From NCBI GenBank assembly GCA_023395255.1, contig JAEWZN010000007.1, positions 1 to 64,000 on the forward strand: a DNA stretch of 64,000 nucleotides. Reading direction: 5' to 3'. Below are positions 16,426 through 25,613 of this stretch, piece after piece. This stretch comes from Deferribacteres bacterium (GTDB lineage Bacteria > Chrysiogenota > Deferribacteres > Deferribacterales > Geovibrionaceae). Position 1 is the first letter of the stretch. Each line of letters starts with the position of its first letter. The notes under the pieces are model-generated. The model was not told the DNA's origin and searched no databases. It saw nothing but the letters and a program-made list of their open reading frames with translations. The position numbers were made by a program, and so were the translations under genes.

Positions 16426-16460
16426 TGTGCCGACTCGGTGCACTCAGGCATATATGCCTT
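16426..16460. other. Two inverted repeats in the gap before the FkbM gene
   Basis: In the 149-base gap (16406-16554) are a perfect 14-base palindrome AGGCATATATGCCT (16446-16459) and a hairpin-forming GTGCCGACTCGGTGCAC (16426-16442). On the transcribed reverse strand neither has a following T-run, so an intrinsic terminator is unlikely. They could be an operator or a leader structure for the FkbM gene. Confidence 0.4.
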
Positions 16461-16554
16461 AAAAAACGAGTCTATTATATATTCTATGGAACAATGAACT
16501 ATTCTGTCGTAAACATCATTTTTTATTCCGGTACCGTTACCCATATGAATTCTC

Positions 16555-17700
16555 TTATAAAAAGATCTCTGTTTTGCATCCATGTGCTGATATTTTTTCA
16601 GTCAGAAGCATTTGTCTTTCAGCTATATCCTCAGGGCTGTTCTGCCATGTCAGCCCTGCCGCCCTTGTACCTTTATTTGCAGAATATCTGAAAATAAAGG
16701 CGAAATCTATTTTTACTTTCCTGAAAATATCTGCGGTAAGCTCAATATCCTCCTCAGTTTCACCGGGAAAGCCAGCGATAAGATGAGTTGAAATCACAAG
16801 CTCAGGTTTTTCAGTTCGCAATCTGCAAAGCATCTCCGTCACTTTCTCTATATCATAAACTCTGTTCATCTGCCTTAACACTTCCGGACTACCTGACTGC
16901 AATGGAATACCTATCTGAACTACCCGCCCTTTTTGAATAAACCGGATGATTTCAGCACCGTATTTCAGCAGATAACAAGGGTGCACGTCATTGAGGCTCC
17001 ACTTAACACTTTCATCATCGGAAGCTTTATCCAGTGCGTTCAGCAGTTCAGGATAGCTCAGCCCTATGTCCTCTCCGTAGGAGGCAGGATCATTTGCATG
17101 AATTGTTACCCGTTTATGCCCGCAGTCCAGTATGCGCAGATAATCGCTCACGCATTCCTCAAGGGGTTTACTTTTCAGGCGTCCAAGAGCCATAGGGTGG
17201 GAGCAGTAGCTGCATGAATTATTGCACCCTTCACTTATCCTGAGGATCGGCGCTGGCTTTCTCGATTTTACATTGTTCCGCACTTCAACCGGGTTCAGCG
17301 CATCAGGATCAAAAGGACTCATAACATTAACATCCGGCTCGAACGAATCCTGAACATCACAGAGTTTCACGGTAAATTCAGGGAAAAACTCTTCTATCCC
17401 TTCCGGATTTTTTGTGCTGAAAAATTCGCCGCTGAAAACCTTCTCAAACTCATCATGTGCCATATCCGGCAGACAGCCGTAAACGACCAGCCTTTTGCCC
17501 TGTTTTTTGAGTTCCTCAAGCATACCCACAGCGGTTGCGGTATATGACGAGACAAAGGCGCAGGTAACAGCGATCACCACATCCGCATCCTCCGCTGTTT
17601 CCGCATCCGTCCATCCGTTGGCGGCGAAGTATCTCTTAAAGCGTTCCGTATCAAGCCCGCGCTTCATGCAGACCTGATTACCCGCAAAGTATATTTTCAT
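16555..17700 (-). CDS. Methylthiotransferase-like radical SAM protein without TRAM domain
   Basis: 381 aa. The N-terminal part resembles the UPF0004 domain of MiaB/RimO/MtaB: cysteines in IYFAGNQVCMK, VIAVTCAFVSS and LVVYGCLPDM would bind the auxiliary cluster. The radical SAM motif CNNSCSYC (CX3CX2C) follows near residue 160, then IPLQSGSPEVLRQMNR and HLIAGFPGETEED, both typical of the family. It ends soon after the barrel (KGTRAAGLTWQNSPEDI), without the about 60-residue C-terminal TRAM domain of tRNA/ribosomal enzymes (usual length about 430-440). A glycan-cluster-specific substrate is therefore possible. It overlaps the upstream gene by 4 nt. Confidence 0.8.
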   Translation of the reverse strand: MKIYFAGNQVCMKRGLDTERFKRYFAANGWTDAETAEDADVVIAVTCAFVSSYTATAVGMLEELKKQGKRLVVYGCLPDMAHDEFEKVFSGEFFSTKNPEGIEEFFPEFTVKLCDVQDSFEPDVNVMSPFDPDALNPVEVRNNVKSRKPAPILRISEGCNNSCSYCSHPMALGRLKSKPLEECVSDYLRILDCGHKRVTIHANDPASYGEDIGLSYPELLNALDKASDDESVKWSLNDVHPCYLLKYGAEIIRFIQKGRVVQIGIPLQSGSPEVLRQMNRVYDIEKVTEMLCRLRTEKPELVISTHLIAGFPGETEEDIELTADIFRKVKIDFAFIFRYSANKGTRAAGLTWQNSPEDIAERQMLLTEKISAHGCKTEIFL

Positions 17701-19709
17701 ATGGAAGACCCATCGGGCGGAAATATAATATTGTTCAGTGTCACATCACATGCATGCGCGGGAACATTTTCATAAAGATCTTTTGAAGAGATGTTAAAAC
17801 CGACTCTGGAGAGCTTATCCGCCATAGTTTTCTGGTGAATATTACTGGAAAAAACAACCGCATCAGCTGATTCAGGATTAAAACTATGTAGGCGGACGGG
17901 CTCAAACCCAAAAAAAATCCCACTGTCAGCCTTATCATCTATCACAGCAGTGACTTCAGGAAGGTAACAGAGGTGTGCATATGCACCATAAAGCTTCTCA
18001 AGCAACTGAGTGTGCCTTCCGGCACCATAAAGAGCTATCCGTTTAAAACCCTCTGCTCTTATCTTTCTCAACTGAAGAAGAGCGTACCAAAAAAAGAAAT
18101 CAGTATAGACATCATACTTATTCTGTATAGTAAGCTTTCCAATGTGCTTTCTTTTCAGCAATATCTCTTTATTACACAATTCAGGAAGAGCATCTGCCCG
18201 TTTTCTGAAAAAAAACACGAGAACACCGAAAGATTCAACATGCTCCCATCCGGATGATTGAGAAAAATATTCCATCAAAGCACTTCCAGACTCACTGTGG
18301 TTCAACGACATATGCAGCGCAGCTATTCCGCCCGGTTGTAGAAACTGAAGCATTCTGAAGGCATCTTCAAAACCAGAATCAGGATTGATTATATAAAAAT
18401 CAGGAAGAGCCCTGTCTGTTTTGCTATAATAAGGCTGGTGGCTGATTCTGTTATGCTCAAAATAATACTCCATTTCATCAATAAACTTACCGTCAGCAAA
18501 CGGCGGAAGAGCTTTATATTCAGAGGAAAGACTGAGCAGCAGAGGAGTAAATGCACCAAATCCCGATTCGGCAGACCGTGTTCTTTTCTTTTTCAGAATG
18601 TCTGCACAAAAAATCATCATATCCTGATATAGCTCCATGACATCGTGCATCATAGAAAGGGTTTCACGCGGGAATATAAAATCGGGCATTTCTTTTATAT
18701 ATCTATCAATACCGTTCAGATTGCCGATTTGACGCAGTGCGTATGAACAGCCGAAACGTGTCAGTTTACGCTGGCATTTGAGAAAATCACCCTTTTTCTC
18801 CGCCGAGTGTACTTCCCGTATGCGAGGATGAGTGAAAAGTTCATCCCAGCTTTTTTCATTAAGGTTGCCGAGGATAATGCCTGTAAAGTTGCATCCCAAC
18901 CTTACCAGCCCGTCGTTATGTATCTGGAGTTCGTGATACATATGCGGACATGAATCCAGATTTTTTTCATAGCCTGTAAGATAATAAGAAGACAGATCCG
19001 GTTCTTCGCCATGCTCCAGCGCAAACTGGCTTATGTCAAACTTAAGCCCTTTTGACGCTGCCAGTTCCCTGACCTCAAGGAGTTCAGGGACAAGCTTCTT
19101 TCTGTCATAAACATCCAGATAGCTTTCAAGGTAGAAGCTGTTGTCAAATCTGTTCGGTCTCATTTCCCGCACATACAAAACATCAGCATATCCCGCTACA
19201 AGCTCAACATATTTATGGAGATTTCCCAAAAGCGGCTTTGTCATAACAAAGGACACCTGCATATAAAAGGGTACACGTTTCTTTATTTCACCGAGTCTGT
19301 GGAGAGCCTTTATGACCTTATCAAAGTTTTTCCTGCCGCTTACACCGTTGTACAGTTCTTCATCCGATCCGTTTATACTCAGGTTCATAGTGCAAAAAAG
19401 CCCTTCCTCCGCCTTTGCAAACCAATAGTCATTAAAAAGGGAACCGTTTGTGATGAGATTTATTTTCGCTTCCGGGTTGTAATATTGGAGGTATTCAATA
19501 AATTCCTTCGCAGGTTTCCACAAGAAAACCTCTCCGCCGCCCATCTGAACAACCTTCAGATTCCCAAGCCTCACAAGTTTCTTAACTTTTTCAAGCATAT
19601 GGGCAGACATTTCAGCACCTGCGCCTCTGTGCTCCTGCCAACAGAAACCGCACCTGTTGTTGCAAAGGTAACTGACTTTCATACATATATGAGTTATCTG
19701 CTCAAGCAT
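17697..19709 (-). CDS. Radical SAM protein with shared C-terminal module (about 670 aa)
   Basis: Radical SAM motif CNNRCGFC near the N-terminus (MKVSYLCNNRCGFCWQEH), SAM-contact GGGEVFLW, and SPASM-like cysteines in CPHMYHEL, LGCNFTG, FLKCQRK and RFGCSYALR around residues 265-325. The middle region (about 400-530) ends in a stretch resembling a partial methyltransferase (LQPGGIAALHMSLNHS). The C-terminus carries the module of this cluster (RIALYGAGRHTQLL, AVIDDKADSGIFFG, ADAVVFSSNIHQKTM). I chose the ATG at 19709 because GGAGAG precedes it; an ATG at 19733 has no ribosome site. Confidence 0.75.
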   Translation of the reverse strand: MLEQITHICMKVSYLCNNRCGFCWQEHRGAGAEMSAHMLEKVKKLVRLGNLKVVQMGGGEVFLWKPAKEFIEYLQYYNPEAKINLITNGSLFNDYWFAKAEEGLFCTMNLSINGSDEELYNGVSGRKNFDKVIKALHRLGEIKKRVPFYMQVSFVMTKPLLGNLHKYVELVAGYADVLYVREMRPNRFDNSFYLESYLDVYDRKKLVPELLEVRELAASKGLKFDISQFALEHGEEPDLSSYYLTGYEKNLDSCPHMYHELQIHNDGLVRLGCNFTGIILGNLNEKSWDELFTHPRIREVHSAEKKGDFLKCQRKLTRFGCSYALRQIGNLNGIDRYIKEMPDFIFPRETLSMMHDVMELYQDMMIFCADILKKKRTRSAESGFGAFTPLLLSLSSEYKALPPFADGKFIDEMEYYFEHNRISHQPYYSKTDRALPDFYIINPDSGFEDAFRMLQFLQPGGIAALHMSLNHSESGSALMEYFSQSSGWEHVESFGVLVFFFRKRADALPELCNKEILLKRKHIGKLTIQNKYDVYTDFFFWYALLQLRKIRAEGFKRIALYGAGRHTQLLEKLYGAYAHLCYLPEVTAVIDDKADSGIFFGFEPVRLHSFNPESADAVVFSSNIHQKTMADKLSRVGFNISSKDLYENVPAHACDVTLNNIIFPPDGSSI

Positions 19710-19739
19710 TTTCTCTCCGTTCATAGTCTTCATATCAGG

Positions 19740-20483
19740 CTAAATATGCAGGCATTTTCTGCATAAATCCGTTTTTGTACGATCAGGAACAGATTCCCTG
19801 AGAAAGCGGTAAGCAGGAGAATTATAAATTTCCAGAAGACTCTGTTCACGTATGTTACCGAAAATATGTCTGCTATCCCAATCAAGACAGCAAAGCGGAA
19901 CATTGCCGTCACTGTCCACATTAATACCAAGCCACCTGCTGCACGGAAGATGAGTCTCTTTTGAGTTGTCAGCACCAAGATAACCGAGCCAGTCCATCCG
20001 CCTTGAAAGCTTAAGATCCACATTGGAAACACTGCCTGAGATTTTTTTGATATATTCTCTGTGTTTCAGGAATTCTTCATCACGGTTAGTACCGTTTTCA
20101 ACTCGGATGATCCTTATTTCCCTGCACAGCCTTTTCTGTTTGTTCGCCTCCAGCAGCATACAGACAGATCGGAGCGTTTGTTCAAGATCAAGTCCCGTTT
20201 CAGCCTTATACTCCTCTCGATCAAAAGAGTGGAGAGAGATATGGAGAAACGCAAGATTTTTAATCTCATACAAACTTCTGACTGTTGATTCATCTGCCAG
20301 ATTAAAGTTGCTGAACAAGCATATATCCGCATGGGGAATGAAGCTGTTTATCATCCTGATACGCTCAAAAATCTTTTTATCTGTCAGGAATTCTCCGGTG
20401 CGCAGCGGAAAAATACTTAACGGACTGGATGATGGAATATCCCTGAGATCGCTTATAATTTTCTCAAACAAATCATCCTGCAT
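19740..20483 (-). CDS. Radical SAM/SPASM C-terminal portion (frame-split)
   Basis: 247 aa. The sequence has the later part of a radical SAM barrel (NAFLH-type strand LAFLHISLHSFDREEY) and a SPASM tail with cysteines in PCSRWLG, VPLCCLDW and DLCRKCLHI, but no CX3CX2C motif. That motif is at the end of the upstream protein (CNAECVFC), which stops one base into this gene's ATG. The two frames differ by one base at an A-rich tract (20489-20501). The most likely history is one protein split by a one-base change, a sequencing error, or programmed -1 shifting. On its own it cannot bind the radical SAM cluster. Confidence 0.7.
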   Translation of the reverse strand: MQDDLFEKIISDLRDIPSSSPLSIFPLRTGEFLTDKKIFERIRMINSFIPHADICLFSNFNLADESTVRSLYEIKNLAFLHISLHSFDREEYKAETGLDLEQTLRSVCMLLEANKQKRLCREIRIIRVENGTNRDEEFLKHREYIKKISGSVSNVDLKLSRRMDWLGYLGADNSKETHLPCSRWLGINVDSDGNVPLCCLDWDSRHIFGNIREQSLLEIYNSPAYRFLRESVPDRTKTDLCRKCLHI

Positions 20484-22411
20484 TACCTTATTTTTCTTTT
20501 TATTCCTTCATTTGGGCAGAATACACACTCTGCGTTGCATAGCACCGTTGTTTCAATCTGAACAAATTTCGGATATACAGCATGGAGTTTCCGATTGCTG
20601 ATAAAAGTCTTCAAATACCCGCTGCCGGTGTCTTCCGACGGTGTCATTCTTTCTGTATGACCTATAATATGCTGACTGTTCATGAATGATGTCCAAGACT
20701 TAGTAAAAAATATATTGCCAGACCACTGCTCAGGATAAATTCTATCTCTGAGGATAATTGCATTATCCGGCAGATTCCGCCCGGACAGCCTGTGTTCAAA
20801 GCCGTTATTTTCCAGAACACCTAGGATTGCTCCTAGTTTGTTACCGGAGTGATTCAGATTATAATGGTATTCCACAAAGCCGGAAGCCACAGAGGATGAA
20901 AGTTTTTCTCCTATCTCCTTCAAAACAGCTTCCTCAGCTCCCTCTATATCCAGCTTGAGGAAGTCGGTGTATTCGCTCATGTGCCTGCTGAGGCGAACGG
21001 TCTGAACATCTATTGTACGGGACTCAAGGGCTGAGAACCTCCCTGCTATCCCTGAGCCCATAGGCATGGCCGGGTAAACGGTGAACTGGACCATTCCTTC
21101 GGAATCACTCAAGGCATAAGGATGCAGGGTAATGCCCTTCCACCCGTTTGATTCTATATTCTCTTTGCAGATTTCAAAAAGCTCAGGGTTCGGCTCAAAA
21201 GCGGTTATAACAGATGAGGGATAAAGCCATTTGAAATAGGCAAGTGCCATTCCAGCATTCGCACCGCCGTCTATAATGAAAGGTGCTTCTTTCTCGCTTG
21301 TAAAATAGTAGTTTTCTTCAAGGAAGATCTCCCTGAACTGCACAAGGACATCGAAAGGACTGGCAATTTTCAGTCTGAAGCCAAGAACATCAGCAAAACC
21401 CGCCCCGGCATTTTCCCGAACCATTTTCTCCAGAGCCGCATACTGCAAACCAACAGACATTCCGAACCGTTTTTCTGCCCGCTCAATATCAGCAAGCAGT
21501 CCATAGTTTTCTGACAGTCTCTCGGCATCAGCCTCAGCATAAATGCCAGTGGAGCGTCCGCGCCTTTTATCCTCTGCCAGAAGATACGCATAACGCGGAG
21601 TATCAAACACTGATGAAAACCTGAACAGCCGAGAATAACCGTCTCTCAGGGAGGGATCTGCACTGTACGCCGTTTCAGTATTTTTCTCGGCATCTGGCGT
21701 TCTGCCCATACGGGCAAGCAGTTCAGCATATTTCAGCCTCTGTTCAGGCGACATTCTGCCGCATGCATCGTCCTTTTCAAACCATATGAGGGCAGCGGCA
21801 TAATTTTTCATCAGCAAAAACTCTGCGGCAGCCATTGAGAAACCGTCTTTCAGAGAGGAATCTGCACCATATGCCTCGTTAATCAGCTTTTCCGCTATGT
21901 CTGCCTGCACAGGCGCAATAATCCTCCCTGCCACAAGCTTAAATCCGTTTGTAATGCGGTTGAGTTCAATATCCCTTTTTATAATTTCAATAACTTCCGC
22001 GCGTTCAGCTTTCCCCGCACGGAGAAGAGACCAGCCCATATGACCGAAGCCGTTCACCGCCGCAGTATTTTCGGAATACGTTTCCAGAACTATTGCGGAA
22101 GCAGCGGCAGCGTCACCGCTCAGCGCAATACATTCAGCATGGCGGAGTTTTCCCCACCATGTCTGCCTGCCGGAGGCACTGTCTTTTTCAAAAAGTCTGA
22201 GCGCATCATTGTACTGTCTGATATGTGCCAGAAAATAGGCAAGGCGGGAGAGGGCGTTTTTATATTCGGGGCTGGTTTTATTGATGTCCACTGCTGCGGC
22301 CTCAGCCTCGGCAAAGTCAAAATATTCTTTATCAGCAGCTTCTTTCAGCATTATAAGCCAGCCGTAATCAGCGGGCATTGAACCGAAAAGCAGTTCCATG
22401 AATCCGTTCAA
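20483..22411 (-). CDS. TPR-like, FkbM methyltransferase and radical SAM N-terminus fusion
   Basis: 642 aa. Residues about 1-290 hold helical repeats of about 70 residues, each ending in similar phrases (AYGADSSLKDGF, AYSADPSLRDGY, TYSENTAAVNGF). Residues about 340-570 are an FkbM methyltransferase (FIIDGGANAGMALAYFKWLY, ITAFEPNPELFEIC, FLKLDIEGAEEAVLKEIG). The end (PKFVQIETTVLCNAECVFC, Cys 625, 629 and 632) is the start of a radical SAM domain, then a stop at an A-rich tract; the rest is in another frame at 19740-20483. The TTG at 22411 has GGAG upstream; an ATG at 22399 is possible. Confidence 0.75.
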   Translation of the reverse strand: MNGFMELLFGSMPADYGWLIMLKEAADKEYFDFAEAEAAAVDINKTSPEYKNALSRLAYFLAHIRQYNDALRLFEKDSASGRQTWWGKLRHAECIALSGDAAAASAIVLETYSENTAAVNGFGHMGWSLLRAGKAERAEVIEIIKRDIELNRITNGFKLVAGRIIAPVQADIAEKLINEAYGADSSLKDGFSMAAAEFLLMKNYAAALIWFEKDDACGRMSPEQRLKYAELLARMGRTPDAEKNTETAYSADPSLRDGYSRLFRFSSVFDTPRYAYLLAEDKRRGRSTGIYAEADAERLSENYGLLADIERAEKRFGMSVGLQYAALEKMVRENAGAGFADVLGFRLKIASPFDVLVQFREIFLEENYYFTSEKEAPFIIDGGANAGMALAYFKWLYPSSVITAFEPNPELFEICKENIESNGWKGITLHPYALSDSEGMVQFTVYPAMPMGSGIAGRFSALESRTIDVQTVRLSRHMSEYTDFLKLDIEGAEEAVLKEIGEKLSSSVASGFVEYHYNLNHSGNKLGAILGVLENNGFEHRLSGRNLPDNAIILRDRIYPEQWSGNIFFTKSWTSFMNSQHIIGHTERMTPSEDTGSGYLKTFISNRKLHAVYPKFVQIETTVLCNAECVFCPNEGIKRKIR

Positions 22412-22443
22412 AAAATACTCCGTTTTCTAAAGATAGAGATAAG

Positions 22444-25400
22444 CTATGTATCGTAAATTCCGGTGAAATGATAAGCCTGAAAAGCATTCTCAGAAACAGG
22501 TATCTTATCCCAGAGGTGCTTCTTATTCATGTAATAGTTATCCAGATGAGCATACTGCTCTCTTATTTCTCCGCAGCCCAATGCTTTATCGATCAGAGCA
22601 AGAAGAAAATACAATGAAGGTATTTTGGTATTCAGAAAAAACTCTTTATCTTTCTCATAAAGCCGCCCCATAAAAGCATGGGCGGATTCAAAATCTTTCA
22701 GAAAAGCCCTCACAAACGCAGCCTGAAGAAGATGAAGAGAGGAGAGAGAACAATCGGTATCCGCCTTTTCTATAAACTGTCTTGCCACACTCAAATCACC
22801 GTATAAAACAAAAAGAGCAGAATAAACAATATACTGCTCTTTTTTTATATTTCCGGCGGCAGTCTCCCTTGCGAGGGTGTCCGATGCCTCTTCTGCCCTG
22901 CCGCTGTGGATAAGCGCACGAATCAGGAAATCCAGCCCTGCGGAGTCAAGATTTCCGGCTGCGTATTCCGTCAGCATCATGTCCCTCAGCAGCTCTACCG
23001 CTCTGCGGTCGCCTTCGGGAGTTTTGTCACGCTCAAGGTATTTATACATCAGCATCAGAAGCGGACGGAGTTTTTGTACCGTAATGTTTTTCCCTGACAT
23101 TAAACTGCCGGGCAGAAGTTCATCCCCTGCTATTTCAGCACCTTCATCCAAACGAAGATAATTCCGCAGAAACAGCGCCGGAACACCTCCGGTTTCTGAA
23201 AGATCTCCGTAAAGATGCCCCATCCCTTTAAGCTCGGCGTAAAGCCCGGCGAGCATCAGGGTAAAGCAGTATTCATATGGATACTGTTCCTTACCAAAAC
23301 TAAAATCTGTTTCACAGAGATACTGCCGCACTGTTGGCAATAGAGCAGGCACACAGCAGGACTGCAGAAGCTTAATAAGCACCATAGCAGGGTCTGCCGC
23401 ATATCCTGCCATGTCAATGTTAAACAAATGACCGCGCACCGAAGCAGTAACTGAGCCGAACGGAATATGAACAGCCTTCTCCCTAAAGGATGCGAAATAC
23501 TCAGCATCGGCAGGATCCGAGTACACAATAACAGCATTTTCAAGCTGCCGGAGAAAGCTCTTCAGCCTCTCGTCCGCATGACTTATGCTTCCGTTCAGAC
23601 CCAGAAATACAGTTCCCGCCGGGTATTTTCCCTTTAACTCTGCGGCACTTGCCTTTATGCGTTTAAGGATTACCGAAGCCCCGTTCAGAGTCCGGTTTCC
23701 GCCGTTTATGCAATATATCTGCCTGACAGCCTCACGACCGTATGTTTTATGCAGTCGGTAATATTCCAGTGCCTTTGCTTTATATTCCTCTATGTGAACC
23801 CTGCCGCCGGATAAATCCCTGAGCGCCACTGTTCCGGCTCCGTTATTCAGTTTTTCATACTCGTTAAAAGCCTCTCCGCTGGGGGAAGGGAAGGTGCTGA
23901 GATAAACATCGATAACATGAACATAAACCTGCGGTTCCACATGCCCTTCAAAGAAAAACCTTTTATCAAGACCGTATTCTTTCAGCTTCGGCAGTATGTT
24001 ATCCGTGCCCCCGTCCCCGCAGGCAGCGTAAACAGAATCCGGGCATGCGCGCATAATCTCCGCCACAGTCTCCAGACAGCCCTCCCCTTCAAGCTTGATA
24101 AGTCTGCCTATGCTGCCGAAAACCACCGCACCTTCCGGGAATTTTTTCCTGACGGCATCCGCCTTCTTCTTCGCCTCGGTCAGTTCCTCCGCAAAGAAAA
24201 CATCGCTCTGTTTCAGAGTAAACCGCTCAAACTCCAGTTCATTCTCCTGCATATTTGTTCCGATATGGGTTATGCGTCTGTCTATGCCGTCCACATCATA
24301 CTCAAAGTTGCCGTGACACCAGTAAACCTGCTCCGGTGCGGTGCGGCAGACGAAGAGAAAGTTGAATATCTCCCTGTTGTTGCACATGATAAGCTGATCG
24401 ATACCATCATTCATGATCCTTTCACGGAAAATGCGGCATTTTTCAAACCTGCTGTAGTAGCTGCCAGATGTTGCATCTTTTATAAGGGAATGAGCACTGA
24501 CATAATTCACCCCAAGAGTGATCAGCAGCATCACATATTTTTTATCTGACGGACTTTTTTCCACACACTCATAGTCATACACTGTGTATTCATCCGTGCT
24601 CCCCTCTTTTTTAAGCTTTTCAATGAGAGAATAGAGGAGCTTCACAGGGGAACTCCCCACTATGCGGTCAAAAACAAAGCCGACTTTTTTCACGCCGTCG
24701 GTTTTCTTCCCGCGGGTGCAGGGTTGTATGCCGTCGGGCACTACTCTGTCTGTTATATATCTGCTGAAAGGTTTCTCCACATCTTCATTAAACTGCCTGA
24801 ATTCTCCCTGAGTGTGCGCGAGGTTCATATAGACGTGGGAGAGGTGCAGGTGCATGAAGAACACAAGCTCAGTCATGTTTTTCTGCATGGCTTTTCTGAA
24901 AATATCCAGCCAAACGGGGTAGACCGCCTTAAACTCCCTCTCTATGCCGAAGCATGTCCACAATATTGGAAATACCCACAGGAAGCAGGACTGCTTAGCC
25001 TTGAGATCACCGTTCCAGAACCTGCCTTTGAAGATTCTGCTTATAAAAATATCCAGAATATATCCCCTTGTGAAAAGAGAGCGCATAAGCTCCATAAATC
25101 CGCTCAGGTACTTATATTCCGGAAGAAACGTATTTGTGTTCAGAGTACAGATCCTCTCCAGAAGATCAGACTTCGCATCTTTTGCACCCCTCAGCGCATC
25201 CAGAACGAACATGCAGAAGGCGAGGTTCAGTTTGGCGTAATGCTGTTTTTCGTCCTTTAGTGCTGAAAAAGCATCGGACAGTTTTTTATAATAAACTCCG
25301 TCCGAAGGGTTTTTCTGCACCTTGAATCCGCTTCTGAAAATCATATCGGCAATGCGGATAAGGTCGTGGTTTATGCTGCCTGCCTGAGCAGCGGGGTAGA

Positions 25401-25605
25401 AGTATTTCTCCCTAAGTACGGAGATAATTTTCTGCTGAATATTCTCCGTCTCTTTCCGACAGAGGAGGGAGTGTTCCTTCTCATAAACAAGCCAGCTGAC
25501 AGGGGCATGGGCAGCCCCGGAGGAGAGGTTCAGGCAAATGCTTTCCAGATAGTTTATATGTCCGTCAAAGTCTGTGCGGGCAGCGGAATTTTCTAGATTG
25601 TCCAT
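22444..25605 (-). CDS. Large GT-B-like glycosyltransferase with helical flanks (1053 aa)
   Basis: The protein has about 300 helical N-terminal residues, a GT-B-like domain at about 310-690, and a helical C-terminal region at about 700-1053. Markers in the GT-B part are VVFGSIGRLIKLEGEG, AACGDGGTDNILPKL and FEGHVEPQVYVHVIDVYL followed by STFPSPSGEAFNEYEKLNNG, which resemble the donor site of OGT/SPINDLY-like (GT41) and GT4 enzymes. A role as a protein or glycan glycosyltransferase is likely; the acceptor is unknown. It is about twice the length of ordinary GT-B enzymes. It lies 8 nt after the PilZ gene and is certainly co-transcribed. Confidence 0.68.
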   Translation of the reverse strand: MDNLENSAARTDFDGHINYLESICLNLSSGAAHAPVSWLVYEKEHSLLCRKETENIQQKIISVLREKYFYPAAQAGSINHDLIRIADMIFRSGFKVQKNPSDGVYYKKLSDAFSALKDEKQHYAKLNLAFCMFVLDALRGAKDAKSDLLERICTLNTNTFLPEYKYLSGFMELMRSLFTRGYILDIFISRIFKGRFWNGDLKAKQSCFLWVFPILWTCFGIEREFKAVYPVWLDIFRKAMQKNMTELVFFMHLHLSHVYMNLAHTQGEFRQFNEDVEKPFSRYITDRVVPDGIQPCTRGKKTDGVKKVGFVFDRIVGSSPVKLLYSLIEKLKKEGSTDEYTVYDYECVEKSPSDKKYVMLLITLGVNYVSAHSLIKDATSGSYYSRFEKCRIFRERIMNDGIDQLIMCNNREIFNFLFVCRTAPEQVYWCHGNFEYDVDGIDRRITHIGTNMQENELEFERFTLKQSDVFFAEELTEAKKKADAVRKKFPEGAVVFGSIGRLIKLEGEGCLETVAEIMRACPDSVYAACGDGGTDNILPKLKEYGLDKRFFFEGHVEPQVYVHVIDVYLSTFPSPSGEAFNEYEKLNNGAGTVALRDLSGGRVHIEEYKAKALEYYRLHKTYGREAVRQIYCINGGNRTLNGASVILKRIKASAAELKGKYPAGTVFLGLNGSISHADERLKSFLRQLENAVIVYSDPADAEYFASFREKAVHIPFGSVTASVRGHLFNIDMAGYAADPAMVLIKLLQSCCVPALLPTVRQYLCETDFSFGKEQYPYEYCFTLMLAGLYAELKGMGHLYGDLSETGGVPALFLRNYLRLDEGAEIAGDELLPGSLMSGKNITVQKLRPLLMLMYKYLERDKTPEGDRRAVELLRDMMLTEYAAGNLDSAGLDFLIRALIHSGRAEEASDTLARETAAGNIKKEQYIVYSALFVLYGDLSVARQFIEKADTDCSLSSLHLLQAAFVRAFLKDFESAHAFMGRLYEKDKEFFLNTKIPSLYFLLALIDKALGCGEIREQYAHLDNYYMNKKHLWDKIPVSENAFQAYHFTGIYDT

Positions 25606-25613
25606 GTACAGGC

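Noticed and set aside
16426..16445. GCACCGAGTCGG on the reverse strand, identical to part of the Cas9 tracrRNA 3' hairpin
   Set aside because: Only 12 bases match, there is no anti-repeat, Cas gene or CRISPR array, and the short hairpin occurs by chance or as a local inverted repeat.
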